A DNA stretch of 64,000 nucleotides from Polaromonas sp. (lineage in GTDB: Bacteria; Pseudomonadota; Gammaproteobacteria; Burkholderiales; Burkholderiaceae_C): the NCBI GenBank assembly GCA_013824015.1, contig PNNC01000205.1, forward strand, positions 1 through 64,000. Reading direction: 5' to 3'. Both the position numbers and the translations under genes were made by a program. Under the pieces are notes generated by a model. It was given only the letters and a program-made list of their open reading frames with translations. It did not search any database and was not told the DNA's origin. Every line of letters starts with the position of its first letter. Positions within the stretch are counted from its first letter, which is position 1. This document shows positions 52,614 through 61,802 of the stretch, one piece after another.

Positions 52614-53290
52614 GGCGCCGCCTTGCCGACCGCCAGCGCGTAGCCCGCATTGCGCAGGGTCTTGATGCAGTCCAGCGGCTCGAGTTTTTTGCGCAAGCGG
52701 CTGATGACGATGTCGACCGCACGGGTATACAAATCGGCTTCATGGCCACGCAGGTGGTTCAGGATGTCGTCGCGGCTGAACACCTTGCCGGGTTCGGCGG
52801 CCAGCAGCGCCAGCAGTTCGAACTCGGTGCCGGTCAGCTCGATGGGTTCGCCGGCGCGGCGCACCTCGCGTGTTCCGAGGTCAATCGACAGGCCCTGGAA
52901 CTCACGCCGCTGGGCCGCCGGCGGCGCGCTGCGCTGGCGCCGCAAAATCGTCTGCAGCCGCGCCACCAGTTCGCGCGGCTCGAAGGGCTTGGGCAGGTAG
53001 TCGTCAGCGCCGAGTTCGAGACCAACCACACGGTCCATCACGTCGCCACGTGCGGTCAGCATCACGATCGGGATGTCGCTGGCCTTGCGGATCTCGCGGC
53101 ACAGCGCAAATCCATCCATCTCGGGCAGCATCACGTCGAGAATGGCCGCGTCATAGGACGTGGCCTTGAGCATTGCCAGCCCCTGGCCGGGGCGCAGCGC
53201 GCTGTCGAGCAGCAGGCCGAAACGCGCGAGGTAGGCCGCCAGCGGCGCGGCCAGGTGTTCGTCATCGTCGATCAGCAGGATGCGGGGCAT
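52610..53290 (-). CDS. OmpR-family response regulator (CpxR-like)
   Basis: MPRILLIDDDEHLAAPLAAYLARFG; AAILDVMLPEMDGFALCREI; winged-helix C-terminus; 4-nt overlap with kinase. Confidence 0.95.
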   Translation of the reverse strand: MPRILLIDDDEHLAAPLAAYLARFGLLLDSALRPGQGLAMLKATSYDAAILDVMLPEMDGFALCREIRKASDIPIVMLTARGDVMDRVVGLELGADDYLPKPFEPRELVARLQTILRRQRSAPPAAQRREFQGLSIDLGTREVRRAGEPIELTGTEFELLALLAAEPGKVFSRDDILNHLRGHEADLYTRAVDIVISRLRKKLEPLDCIKTLRNAGYALAVGKAAP

Positions 53291-53318
53291 GCAGACATCA
53301 TAAGAAGCTTTGGCGTGC

Positions 53319-53810
53319 TCACCACGGGTCGGCGCGGCCTATGGGCCCCAGGTGGGTCTGCCGAAAGCCGCAGGCGTACTTGAGCCCGTAACCGAGCGCG
53401 CGGTCAAACCCGATGTGGGCACACCAGACCAGCGCAATCGCCAGCAGTCCCGGCATGGCAGCCAGCACACCCAGCGCCAGCAGCATCAGCGGCCCGGCAT
53501 AGGAGTGCGCGGCGTTGTAGGCCACAGCACCGGCACGCGGCCCGGCCAGGTAAGCGAAGAGGGACAGGTCGGGCAGCAGGAACAACAGCGCGAACCAGCC
53601 CCAGCCCGCGCCAAACTCCGAGTAAGCCGCCGTCGCCAGCGCCAGCACGGCCAGACCCTCAAGGCGCAGCAGTGTGCGTACGCCGCCGTCCGCGCTGCCG
53701 GCGCTCAGCGCAGGCGCGGCCTGGTCACGCGCCGTGGCGACACGCACCACCCGCGCACCCGAGGCCCCAAAGGCGATCGCCTTAGCCACGCTGGCCCCAG
53801 CGGCGGCCAC
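53319..53810 (-). CDS. DUF4260-type small membrane protein (start uncertain)
   Basis: LLRLEGLAVLALATAAYSEFGAGWGWFALLFLLPDLSLFAYLAGPRAGAVAYNAAHSY...HIGFDRALGYGLKYACGFRQTHLG. Confidence 0.82.
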   Translation of the reverse strand: MAAAGASVAKAIAFGASGARVVRVATARDQAAPALSAGSADGGVRTLLRLEGLAVLALATAAYSEFGAGWGWFALLFLLPDLSLFAYLAGPRAGAVAYNAAHSYAGPLMLLALGVLAAMPGLLAIALVWCAHIGFDRALGYGLKYACGFRQTHLGPIGRADPW

Positions 53811-54243
53811 GCTGCATGAACTCGCGCACTTTCTGCTGCTGCTCGGGCCGCAGGTTGTCGAAGAAGTCGGCGGCAGCGGCGATCACCTCCGGGCTGCCGG
53901 CCTGCAGCGCCGCGGTTTTTTCGGCGATCAGTTTGCTGGCCCCGGCCTGGTCCAGCTTGTTGCCGGCAAACAGGGCCTGCACCGTCGCGCGTGGGTCCTG
54001 CGCGCCACGCAGGGCGGCACGCTGGGCCTGCAGCTTGTCGGCCAGCACCGAGAGCTTCTGCTTCTGCGCGGCATCCAGGTCCAGCTTCTCGCCGACCTTC
54101 TCGACCATGCGCGCCCGCGATTCCGGCGAAGCCCCGGCCCCCGACTGCCAGCCGGGACCGCGGTGCGAACACGCGCCCAGGCTGCCGATGATCAACGCTC
54201 CGCCGAACAGGCCGAGCAGGGTTCTCTTGATAAAACGTTTCAT
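53782..54243 (-). CDS. Spy/CpxP-like periplasmic protein
   Basis: MKRFIKRTLLGLFGGALIIGSLGACSHRGPG; KLDLDAAQKQKLSVLADKLQAQRAAL; FFDNLRPEQQQKVREFM. Confidence 0.8.
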   Translation of the reverse strand: MKRFIKRTLLGLFGGALIIGSLGACSHRGPGWQSGAGASPESRARMVEKVGEKLDLDAAQKQKLSVLADKLQAQRAALRGAQDPRATVQALFAGNKLDQAGASKLIAEKTAALQAGSPEVIAAAADFFDNLRPEQQQKVREFMQRGRRWGQRG

Positions 54244-54496
54244 GGTGCGCCTTGCGAATGAGTGGAGAGGGTTTGTAGGATGCCGGTGGAGGGCCGGCGT
54301 AGGGTTTCGGGGGGATTGCGGTGTGTTTCGGTTTGTTTCGCCACCTCGGCTCAAGGTGCGCCAAAACATCTGGCGCTGAATCGAGGCTGTGCATACGGGA
54401 TGGGCGCCAGGAGCTATCAAGTTGCCAGCGTCATCTCAAGCACCAACGAGTCGTTACCATCGCGCAGGGGCCATAGGGCTCCGCAAAGGACAACAT

Positions 54497-55549
54497 ATGG
54501 ACCGCCGAAGATTCCTGCAGCACGCCGCCGCGCCCGTTACCGCGCTGGCAACAATGAGCATTCCCGCTTTTGCACAGTCTGCGCCTGCCAGCACCGGCGA
54601 CCTGGCGGTACGCGCCGCTTCGATCGAGGCCTGGCGGCAGCGGCTGCAAGGCATGCTCGACAAAGGCCGGCTGCCCATGATCGACATCCAGGCCACCTAC
54701 GTGCCCGGTGTCACGAACATCGGCCAGCTCATGGCCTGGATGGACGAAGTGGACATCGCACAAATTGCTTTCGCGACGGCTTCTTCGCCGGATTCGGGGC
54801 CTTCGCTGGAGTTGCACCGCCAATACCCCGGCTATTTCATCCCCACCACCAGCAGCGGTGAGTTTCCACGCTGGTGGAACAACCCGGCCGCCTTTGTCAG
54901 CAGGGTGGCCGCAGACCTGAAGACAGGCAATTACTACACCATGGGGGAACACGAATTCCGCCACTACCCGTCACCCGAACAGGTCGAAGCGCGCAACAAT
55001 GGCCGCGACATCACTGTTCCCCTGGACGGACCCGCTGGCCACGCGCTTTTCCAGCTCAGCGAGGACACCGGAACCGCCTTCCAGATCCACTATGAAATCG
55101 AAGACCCCCTGCTGCCTGTGCTGGAATCCATGCTGGCGCGGTATCCCAAGGCCAGGGTCATCTGGTGCCACCTCGGCATGATCCGCTACCCGGACCGTGC
55201 CAAGGCCTACAACCCGGCTTATGTGAAGTCACTGATTACGCGCTTTCCCCATCTCCATTTCGACCTTGCCGTGCCGCGCGCGGAAAACATTTACCGCCCG
55301 TCGGGCGCGCGCGACTCCACCATCTTCCAGAACGGCCGGCTGGGCGAGGAGTGGCAAGCGTTGATGGAAGGATTCCCTGATCGATTCTTGGTGGCCAGCG
55401 ACTATCGCCCCCCGGTTGAGTCCTTGTACCGGACCACCATGGGTCGGCACCGAAATCAGATCCTGGGGCCGCTCAGCGAAGCCGTCCGGCACAAGCTTGC
55501 GTATGGCAATGCCTGGCGGTTGGTCACAGGTAACAGCTGGGGCGCCTGA
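54497..55549 (+). CDS. Tat-signal amidohydrolase-like (TIM-barrel) protein
   Basis: MDRRRFLQHAAAPVTALATMSIPAFAQ; IQIHYE-type, VIWCHLGMIRYP, FLVASDYRPPV. Confidence 0.75.
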   Translation: MDRRRFLQHAAAPVTALATMSIPAFAQSAPASTGDLAVRAASIEAWRQRLQGMLDKGRLPMIDIQATYVPGVTNIGQLMAWMDEVDIAQIAFATASSPDSGPSLELHRQYPGYFIPTTSSGEFPRWWNNPAAFVSRVAADLKTGNYYTMGEHEFRHYPSPEQVEARNNGRDITVPLDGPAGHALFQLSEDTGTAFQIHYEIEDPLLPVLESMLARYPKARVIWCHLGMIRYPDRAKAYNPAYVKSLITRFPHLHFDLAVPRAENIYRPSGARDSTIFQNGRLGEEWQALMEGFPDRFLVASDYRPPVESLYRTTMGRHRNQILGPLSEAVRHKLAYGNAWRLVTGNSWGA

Positions 55550-55658
55550 TTCGATTCGGGCTGTCGGCCGGCTGGGCGGCCACACGCTGGGCCAGGCCAG
55601 GGCTCGAATGGTTGGCAACCCTTGGATCCGGGGTGAAGTCCGGGATGACCGGTCTGCC

Positions 55659-57296
55659 TCACGCCGCCGCCGCAGCTCTCTGAATCTCTTCCCGCAGCGC
55701 CTGCTGCTGCCCCAGATGCCGCCCCTGCCGCTCGGCCCGGACTTTTCCACCGGCGGCAGACGGGGTGTGCTGTGTCCCGGCCAGCAGCGCCGCCAGACAC
55801 TGCGGCCGTCCGCGTGCACCGCTGGCCTGGTAATCGGCCAGCAGCGCTGCAGCCACCTGCTGCGGCTCCAGTCGGCGTACCTGCGTCAGGTGGACAAACA
55901 GCAGGTCCACCAGTTTCTCGAGTGCAAATTCATGGGTCTTGCCGGTGGTTTGCCAGAGCCAGTCGCTGAAGGCCAGGAAATGCCCGAAGGCCGAACCCGG
56001 CGCCAGCAGCAAGGCCAGGCCCTGCGCAAAACGCCCGGAATTGGCGACCATTTCCCAGTAACGCGCAAAACGCTTGATGCGCTGCATGCTGGCAAAGTCC
56101 ACCGTCGAGTTCTGCAAAATCGTGTACGGCGTCTGCGGGTCGTAAACCATGGCGAAGCCCCCGGTGTGCCGCGTGATCGGCGTGCCGCGCAGGCGTTTGA
56201 GCACACCGAACTGGATCTCGTGCGGCGCCAAGCCCACCAGGCGGTCAAAACCTTCGGCAAAACTCTCCAGCGTTTCACCGGGCAGGCCGAAAATCAGGTC
56301 GGCATGCACATGGGCGCGGCTCTGATGGACCAGCCAGCGCAGGTTGTCAGCGGTCTTGCCGTTGTCCTGCTTGCGCGAGATGCGTTGCTGCACCTCGGGG
56401 TTGAAGCTCTGGATGCCGACCTCGAACTGCAGCGCGCCTTCGGGAAACTGCGCAATCAGGTCCTTCAGCCGGTCCGGCAGGCTGTCGGGCACCACCTCGA
56501 AATGCACAAACACATCGGGCGCTTCGGCAAGACGGTCCAGGAAAAACTGCAGGATGCGCACCGAGTTGTCGATCTTCAGGTTGAAGGTGCGGTCCACAAA
56601 CTTGAAGTTGCGCGCGCCGCGCCGGTACAGCGCGTCCATTTCGGCCATGAAGCCGTCGAGTTCAAAGGCCCAGGCGGTTTTGTCGAGCGAACTCAGGCAG
56701 AACTCGCACTTGAAGGGGCAGCCGCGCGAGGCCTCGACATACAGCAGCCGCTGCGCCAGGTCCTCGGAGGTGTATTCGCTGTACGGCAGCGCGAGTTCAT
56801 CGAGCGGCGGCTGCTCGCCGGCGATCACCTTCATCAGCGGCTGCGGCCCGTCGAGCAAGGCACGGCACAGTTTGGGAAAACTCACATCGCCCCAGCCGGT
56901 CACCACATGGTCGGCCAGCCGGCAGATTTCCTGCTGCTCCACCTCAAAGCTGACCTCGGGCCCGCCCAGCACAATTTTGATGTCCGGCCGCAAGGCTTTG
57001 AGCAGGCGCACCAGTTGCGTGGTTTCGACCACGTTCCAGATGTAAACACCCAGGCCGATCACCTCGGGTTGCAGCGCCAGCAACTCTTCGACCATGCGGG
57101 TCGCCGGCTGGCCGATCACAAACTCGCGCAATTGCGTCTGCGCCCGCAGACCGGTGCCGCCATGCCTGTCCATGTTGGCCAGCAGGCAACGCAGGCCCAG
57201 CGAGGCGTGGATGTATTTGGCGTTGAGGGTGGCCAGCACAATGCGCGCACTGCTACCCGGGACAGGGGCGGCAGCTTGGGGCGAAGTGCGGTTCAT
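55659..57296 (-). CDS. B12-binding-domain radical SAM protein
   Basis: VEASRGCPFKCEFCLSSLDKTAWAFELDGFMAEMDALYRRGARNFKFVDRTFNL; N-terminal cobalamin-binding-like LATLNAKYIHASLGLRCL. Confidence 0.92.
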   Translation of the reverse strand: MNRTSPQAAAPVPGSSARIVLATLNAKYIHASLGLRCLLANMDRHGGTGLRAQTQLREFVIGQPATRMVEELLALQPEVIGLGVYIWNVVETTQLVRLLKALRPDIKIVLGGPEVSFEVEQQEICRLADHVVTGWGDVSFPKLCRALLDGPQPLMKVIAGEQPPLDELALPYSEYTSEDLAQRLLYVEASRGCPFKCEFCLSSLDKTAWAFELDGFMAEMDALYRRGARNFKFVDRTFNLKIDNSVRILQFFLDRLAEAPDVFVHFEVVPDSLPDRLKDLIAQFPEGALQFEVGIQSFNPEVQQRISRKQDNGKTADNLRWLVHQSRAHVHADLIFGLPGETLESFAEGFDRLVGLAPHEIQFGVLKRLRGTPITRHTGGFAMVYDPQTPYTILQNSTVDFASMQRIKRFARYWEMVANSGRFAQGLALLLAPGSAFGHFLAFSDWLWQTTGKTHEFALEKLVDLLFVHLTQVRRLEPQQVAAALLADYQASGARGRPQCLAALLAGTQHTPSAAGGKVRAERQGRHLGQQQALREEIQRAAAAA

Positions 57297-57313
57297 GCCG
57301 GTATTATCAAACC

Positions 57314-58084
57314 ATGACGCAAACCCTGTTTCGCGATGACGCTTACCTGCGCGAATGCACCGCCACGGTCATGGCCATCAGCGAGCAGGGCCTGGTGCTG
57401 GACCGCACGGTGTTTTACCCGCTGGGCGGCGGCCAGGCCGGTGATGCCGGGCTGCTGGTGCTGGCCGATGGGCGTGAAATCGCGATCGCCGATACCCGCA
57501 AGGGGAAAAACGAAGACGGTCAGCCCACCGACGCGATTTGCCACCTGCCCGCCCTGGCCGACCCGGCGACGTCGGTGCTGGCCTGCTGGCAGCAGGCCGG
57601 TGTGCAGGTCGGCGACCGGGTCACCGCCCGCATCAACTGGGAACGCCGGCACCGGCTGATGCGTTTTCACACCACCACACACCTGCTGTGCCACCTGGTG
57701 CCGCAGCTGGTCAACGGTTGCTCGATCACGCCCGACTACGCGCGGCTGGACTTCAGCATGAGCGACCCGCTGGACAAGGAAGCGCTGACGGCCGGCATCG
57801 CGCGCCTGGTCGCCGCGGCCCACCCGCTGGTGGTCGGCAGCATCAGCGACGCCGAGCTCGACGCGAATCCGGCGCTGGTCAAAAGCATGAGTGTGTCGCC
57901 GCCGCGCGGCAGCGGCCAGGTGCGCACCATCCGCATTGGTGGCCAGGGGCCGGCGCAGATGATTGATTTGCAGCCTTGCGGCGGCACCCATGTGGCCAAC
58001 ACCGCCGAGATTGGCGCGGTGATCGTCACCAAAATCGAAAAGAAAAGCGCGAGCACCCGCCGTGTCGTGCTGGGTTTTGCCTGA
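57314..58084 (+). CDS. Alanyl-tRNA editing protein (AlaX-like)
   Basis: TVFYPLGGGQAGDAGLLVL; RLMRFHTTTHLLCHLV; MIDLQPCGGTHVANTAEIG. Confidence 0.93.
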   Translation: MTQTLFRDDAYLRECTATVMAISEQGLVLDRTVFYPLGGGQAGDAGLLVLADGREIAIADTRKGKNEDGQPTDAICHLPALADPATSVLACWQQAGVQVGDRVTARINWERRHRLMRFHTTTHLLCHLVPQLVNGCSITPDYARLDFSMSDPLDKEALTAGIARLVAAAHPLVVGSISDAELDANPALVKSMSVSPPRGSGQVRTIRIGGQGPAQMIDLQPCGGTHVANTAEIGAVIVTKIEKKSASTRRVVLGFA

Positions 58085-58092
58085 ACCGCGTC

Positions 58093-58416
58093 ATGCGACC
58101 CCGCAACGCCACCGGCGACTCCTTTTTTGCCTGGGACGGCGACGTGCTGGTGCTCAACATCCTCGGCAAGCCCGCAGCCGGGCGCGACGCCATCGGCAAG
58201 CCCAAAGGAACACAATTGAAAGTCAGCGTGACGGCCGCGCCGCAGGCCGGCAAGGCGACCGACCACATGCTGCGTTTCCTCGCGCCGCTGTTCGGCGTGG
58301 CGGTGGCCGACATCGAGGTGGTGTTCGGGCAGGAAAATGTCAACAAGCAGTTGCGCATCAGGGCGCCGAAAAAACTGCCGGCCGTGTTTGGCACCGTCCC
58401 GCCACCCCCTCCATGA
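58093..58416 (+). CDS. DUF167 (YggU-like) protein
   Basis: GTQLKVSVTAAPQAGKATDHMLRFLAPLFGVAVADIEVVFGQENVNKQLRI. Confidence 0.88.
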   Translation: MRPRNATGDSFFAWDGDVLVLNILGKPAAGRDAIGKPKGTQLKVSVTAAPQAGKATDHMLRFLAPLFGVAVADIEVVFGQENVNKQLRIRAPKKLPAVFGTVPPPPP

Positions 58417-58470
58417 GCCGGGTGCCGGCCCGGCCCCGCAGGAACTAAAGGCGCAAGCCCCGCTCACACC

Positions 58471-60630
58471 ATGACCATGTTTTTCCACCGCCTTTTTTCT
58501 GCTCTCACTTTGATAGCAGCCTGCGCCCTGCCGACAGGGGCTGGCGCCCAATTCAGCCTCAAGGAAGGGGCACCGGCCAGCACCACCGTGGTGACCGAGC
58601 AGGTGCGCGCCGAATTGCTGGCCTGGGCGCCCGACGGCGTGCAGCCCGGCAAGCCGCTGTGGGTCGGCCTGCAGCTCGCGCACATCCCGGAGTGGCACAC
58701 CTACTGGAAAAACTCGGGCGATTCCGGCCTGCCGACGCTGCTCGAATGGACGCTGCCGGCCGGCATCACGGCCGGCGAGATCGCCTGGCCCACGCCGAAA
58801 AAAATCCCCATCGGCACACTGGCCAACTATGGCTACGAAGGCACGGTGCTGCTGCCGGTGCCACTTTCGGTCGCGCCCGGCTTTGCTGCCAGCGAGCTCG
58901 AGATCAAACTCAAGGCCGCCTGGCTGGTCTGCAAGAAGGAATGTATTCCGCAGGAAGGCGATTTTGTGCTGAAGATTCCAGCGCGCAGTTCGACCGGCCT
59001 GAGCGGCAGCGCCTTCGCCGCGGCCTTTGCCGCGAGCCCCAGGCCGCTGGACGGGGCGGGCAGCCGGATTGCGGTCGATGCCCAGGCGATCCAGGTCTCG
59101 CTGGCCGGCCTGCCGGCCAGTCTGCAGGGCAAGACCCTGGATTTTTTCCCCGAAACCGGCAGCGTGATCGAACCGGGCGCCGCCTGGCAGCAGGCCTGGC
59201 AGGGCGCGGTCTGGACGGCGCAGATTCCGCTGTCCAGCCAGCGCACCGAGAGCCCGCAGCAGATGCCGGTGGTGGTGGCGTCAGGCGATGCGGCTTACCG
59301 CATCACTGCGCCGGTGCAGGGCGCCTGGCCGGCGGTGGCCGCCCCGGCCACGATGTCGCCGGCACTGGAGGCCGCGCTCAAGGCCAATGCCGCCGTGGGT
59401 GCGGCGCCCAGCGTCAGCAGCGGCCAGCCGCTCGGGCTGCTGGCCGCCCTGCTCGGCGCGCTGCTGGGCGGGCTGATCCTGAACCTGATGCCCTGTGTAT
59501 TCCCGGTGCTGGCGATCAAGGTGGTCAGCTTCACCCAGGAAAAAAACCAGGCCACACGCCTGGCCGGCGGGCTGGCCTACACCGCCGGCGTGCTGCTGTC
59601 CTTCATCGCCCTGGGCGCGGTGCTGCTGGGCCTGCGCGCTGCCGGTGAGCAGCTCGGCTGGGGCTTCCAGCTGCAAAGCCCGGCCGTGGTAGCGGCGCTG
59701 GCCGCGCTGTTCACGCTGATCGGCCTGAACCTGGCCGGTCTGTTCGAGTTCGGCAGCGTGCTGCCCAGCCGCGTCGCCAGCCTGCAGGCCAGCAACCCGA
59801 CCGCCAACGCTTTTCTGACCGGCGTGCTGGCGACGGCGATTGCCTCGCCCTGCACCGCGCCTTTCATGGGTGCGTCGCTGGGTTTTGCGCTGGGCTTGCC
59901 GGCCTGGCAGGCACTGGCTGTGTTTGGCGCCATCGGCCTGGGCATGGCTTTGCCCTACCTGGCCGCCAGCGCCGTGCCCGCGGTGGCGCGCGCGTTGCCG
60001 CGGCCCGGCCCGTGGATGGACACCTTCCGCCGCCTGATGGCCTTCCCGATGTTCGCCACCGTGGCCTGGCTGGTCTGGGTGCTGGGCCAGCAAAGCGGTA
60101 TCGACGGCGCCGGCGCCCTGCTGGCGCTGCTGGTGCTGATGGCGCTGGTGTTGTGGTCGCTGACCCTGCGCGGCCGGGCACGTCTTGTGCTTGCTACGTT
60201 TTCAATAGCGCTTGCCGCAGCAGGGCTATGGGCGGTGGGCCAGAATGTCACCCAAGCGATGGATGCCCCAGCGATTGCCGGCGCGCCCTCCGAGCGCTGG
60301 CAGACCTGGGAGCCGGGCCGGGTCGAGCAGCTCACGGCGCAGGGCCGCAGCGTGTTTGTCGACTTCACCGCGGCCTGGTGCGTGACCTGCCAGTACAACA
60401 AGAAAACCACGCTGGCCAACAGCACGGTGCTGGCCGACATGGACGCCAAAAAAGTCGCCCTGCTGCGTGCCGACTGGACACGCCGCGACCCGGCGGTGAC
60501 GGCGGCGCTGGCGCAACTGGGACGCAACGGCGTGCCGGTGTATGTGATTTACAAGCCTGGCAGCGCGCCGGTGGTGCTGTCGGAAATCCTGTCTGTCGAT
60601 GATGTGCGGGCCGAACTGGCCAAACTGTGA
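58471..60630 (+). CDS. dsbD: Protein-disulfide reductase, DsbD/ScsB-like
   Basis: WLVCKKECIPQEG; LNLMPCVFPVLAIKVVSF; ASPCTAPFMGASLGFAL; VDFTAAWCVTCQYNKKTTL. Confidence 0.92.
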   Translation: MTMFFHRLFSALTLIAACALPTGAGAQFSLKEGAPASTTVVTEQVRAELLAWAPDGVQPGKPLWVGLQLAHIPEWHTYWKNSGDSGLPTLLEWTLPAGITAGEIAWPTPKKIPIGTLANYGYEGTVLLPVPLSVAPGFAASELEIKLKAAWLVCKKECIPQEGDFVLKIPARSSTGLSGSAFAAAFAASPRPLDGAGSRIAVDAQAIQVSLAGLPASLQGKTLDFFPETGSVIEPGAAWQQAWQGAVWTAQIPLSSQRTESPQQMPVVVASGDAAYRITAPVQGAWPAVAAPATMSPALEAALKANAAVGAAPSVSSGQPLGLLAALLGALLGGLILNLMPCVFPVLAIKVVSFTQEKNQATRLAGGLAYTAGVLLSFIALGAVLLGLRAAGEQLGWGFQLQSPAVVAALAALFTLIGLNLAGLFEFGSVLPSRVASLQASNPTANAFLTGVLATAIASPCTAPFMGASLGFALGLPAWQALAVFGAIGLGMALPYLAASAVPAVARALPRPGPWMDTFRRLMAFPMFATVAWLVWVLGQQSGIDGAGALLALLVLMALVLWSLTLRGRARLVLATFSIALAAAGLWAVGQNVTQAMDAPAIAGAPSERWQTWEPGRVEQLTAQGRSVFVDFTAAWCVTCQYNKKTTLANSTVLADMDAKKVALLRADWTRRDPAVTAALAQLGRNGVPVYVIYKPGSAPVVLSEILSVDDVRAELAKL
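58501..58555 (+). repeat. ~55-bp dispersed repeat (encodes the signal peptide of the DsbD-like protein)
   Basis: gctctcactttgatagcagcctgcgccctgccgacaggggctggcgcccaattc. Confidence 0.75.
60193..60247 (+). repeat. ~55-bp dispersed repeat (inside the DsbD-like gene, TM-helix region)
   Basis: gctacgttttcaatagcgcttgccgcagcagggctatgggcggtgggccagaat. Confidence 0.6.
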
Positions 60631-60656
60631 TCACTTTTCTTCAAGGAGTTTTTGCG

Positions 60657-61301
60657 ATGCCCAAGCCTTCTTCTCCCGTTTCGGTGAATCGTCGCGTCTT
60701 TTCGGGCGCCCTGCTGACCGCGCCGCTGGCGCTGACGCTGGCCAGCCCGGCCTTCGCGGCGGCCGCTGTCGGCCAGGCTGCGCCGGATTTTTCCGCCACC
60801 GACACGACCGGCCAGACGCGCAAGCTCAGCGACTACAAGGGCAAGCTGGTGGTGCTCGAATGGACCAACCCGGGTTGCCCCTTTGTGCAGAAGCACTACA
60901 ACGGCAACATGCAGTCGCTGCAGAAGGAGTTTGCCGGCAAGGGGGTGGTCTGGCTCGCTATCAACTCGACCGAAACCGGCAGCGGCGACTACCTGACCCC
61001 GGCAAAACTCGCCGGCTGGCTCGGCGAGAAGCAGGCCGCGCCCACCGCCACGCTGATGGACGAGTCCGGCAGGATCGGCCAGCTTTACGGCGCCAAAACC
61101 ACGCCGCACATGTACATCGTCAGTCCGCAGGGTCAGCTGATCTACGCCGGCGGCATCGACAGCATTGCCTCGGCGCGGGTGGACGACATCAAGACCGCGA
61201 CCAACTATGTGCGCCAGGGACTGACCGAGGCCCTGGGTGGCAAGCCGCTCAGCGTGGCCTCCAGCCGGGCCTACGGCTGCTCCATCAAGTACAAGGCCTG
61301 A
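60657..61301 (+). CDS. Periplasmic redoxin/thioredoxin-fold protein
   Basis: APDFSATDTTGQTRKLSDYKGKLVVLEWTNPGCPFVQKHYNGNM; signal peptide. Confidence 0.9.
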   Translation: MPKPSSPVSVNRRVFSGALLTAPLALTLASPAFAAAAVGQAAPDFSATDTTGQTRKLSDYKGKLVVLEWTNPGCPFVQKHYNGNMQSLQKEFAGKGVVWLAINSTETGSGDYLTPAKLAGWLGEKQAAPTATLMDESGRIGQLYGAKTTPHMYIVSPQGQLIYAGGIDSIASARVDDIKTATNYVRQGLTEALGGKPLSVASSRAYGCSIKYKA

Positions 61302-61303
61302 GC

Positions 61304-61747
61304 GTGACGGCGAAACCGGCCCCGGCCGAGACCATGCCGCACATCCTGAACCACTGCCGCACGATCGCGGTGGTGGGCCTGTCGGATCAGCCGCACCGCC
61401 CCAGCTTCGATGTGGCGCGTTACATGCAGGCCCAGGGCTACCGCATCATCCCCATCAATCCCAACGTGAGCGCGGTGCTCGGTCAAAAGGCCTATGGCTC
61501 ACTGACAGAAGCCGCGAAACACGAAAAAATCGACCTGGTGAACTGCTTTCGCAACAGCCCGGACATCCCGCCGCTGGTCGATGAAGCCATCGCCATCGGC
61601 GCGCAGGCGGTGTGGATGCAGCTCGGCATTTCCCACCCGGAGGCGGCCGCCAGGGCGCAGGCGGCGGGCCTGCTGGTGGTGCAGGACCATTGCATCAAGA
61701 TCGACCACCGGGTGCTGATGTCGCGCGGCCTGCTGACCCGGCCCTGA
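61304..61747 (+). CDS. CoA-binding domain protein
   Basis: TIAVVGLSDQPHRPSFDVARYMQAQGYRIIPINPNVSAVLGQKAYGSL; GTG start. Confidence 0.9.
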   Translation: MTAKPAPAETMPHILNHCRTIAVVGLSDQPHRPSFDVARYMQAQGYRIIPINPNVSAVLGQKAYGSLTEAAKHEKIDLVNCFRNSPDIPPLVDEAIAIGAQAVWMQLGISHPEAAARAQAAGLLVVQDHCIKIDHRVLMSRGLLTRP

Positions 61748-61802
61748 GTTCCGCCATGGCCGAAGTGCTTGCGTGGGCAGGCTTCTTCGGGATAATCGCC
61801 GC

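Noticed and set aside
54411-54465. Possible extra copy of the 55-bp repeat (gctatcaagttgccagcg...)
   Set aside because: Only the first few bases match; TAGC and GGG are not at the expected offsets.
55416-57317. 633-aa plus-strand ORF
   Set aside because: Antisense to the radical SAM gene; no recognisable motif.
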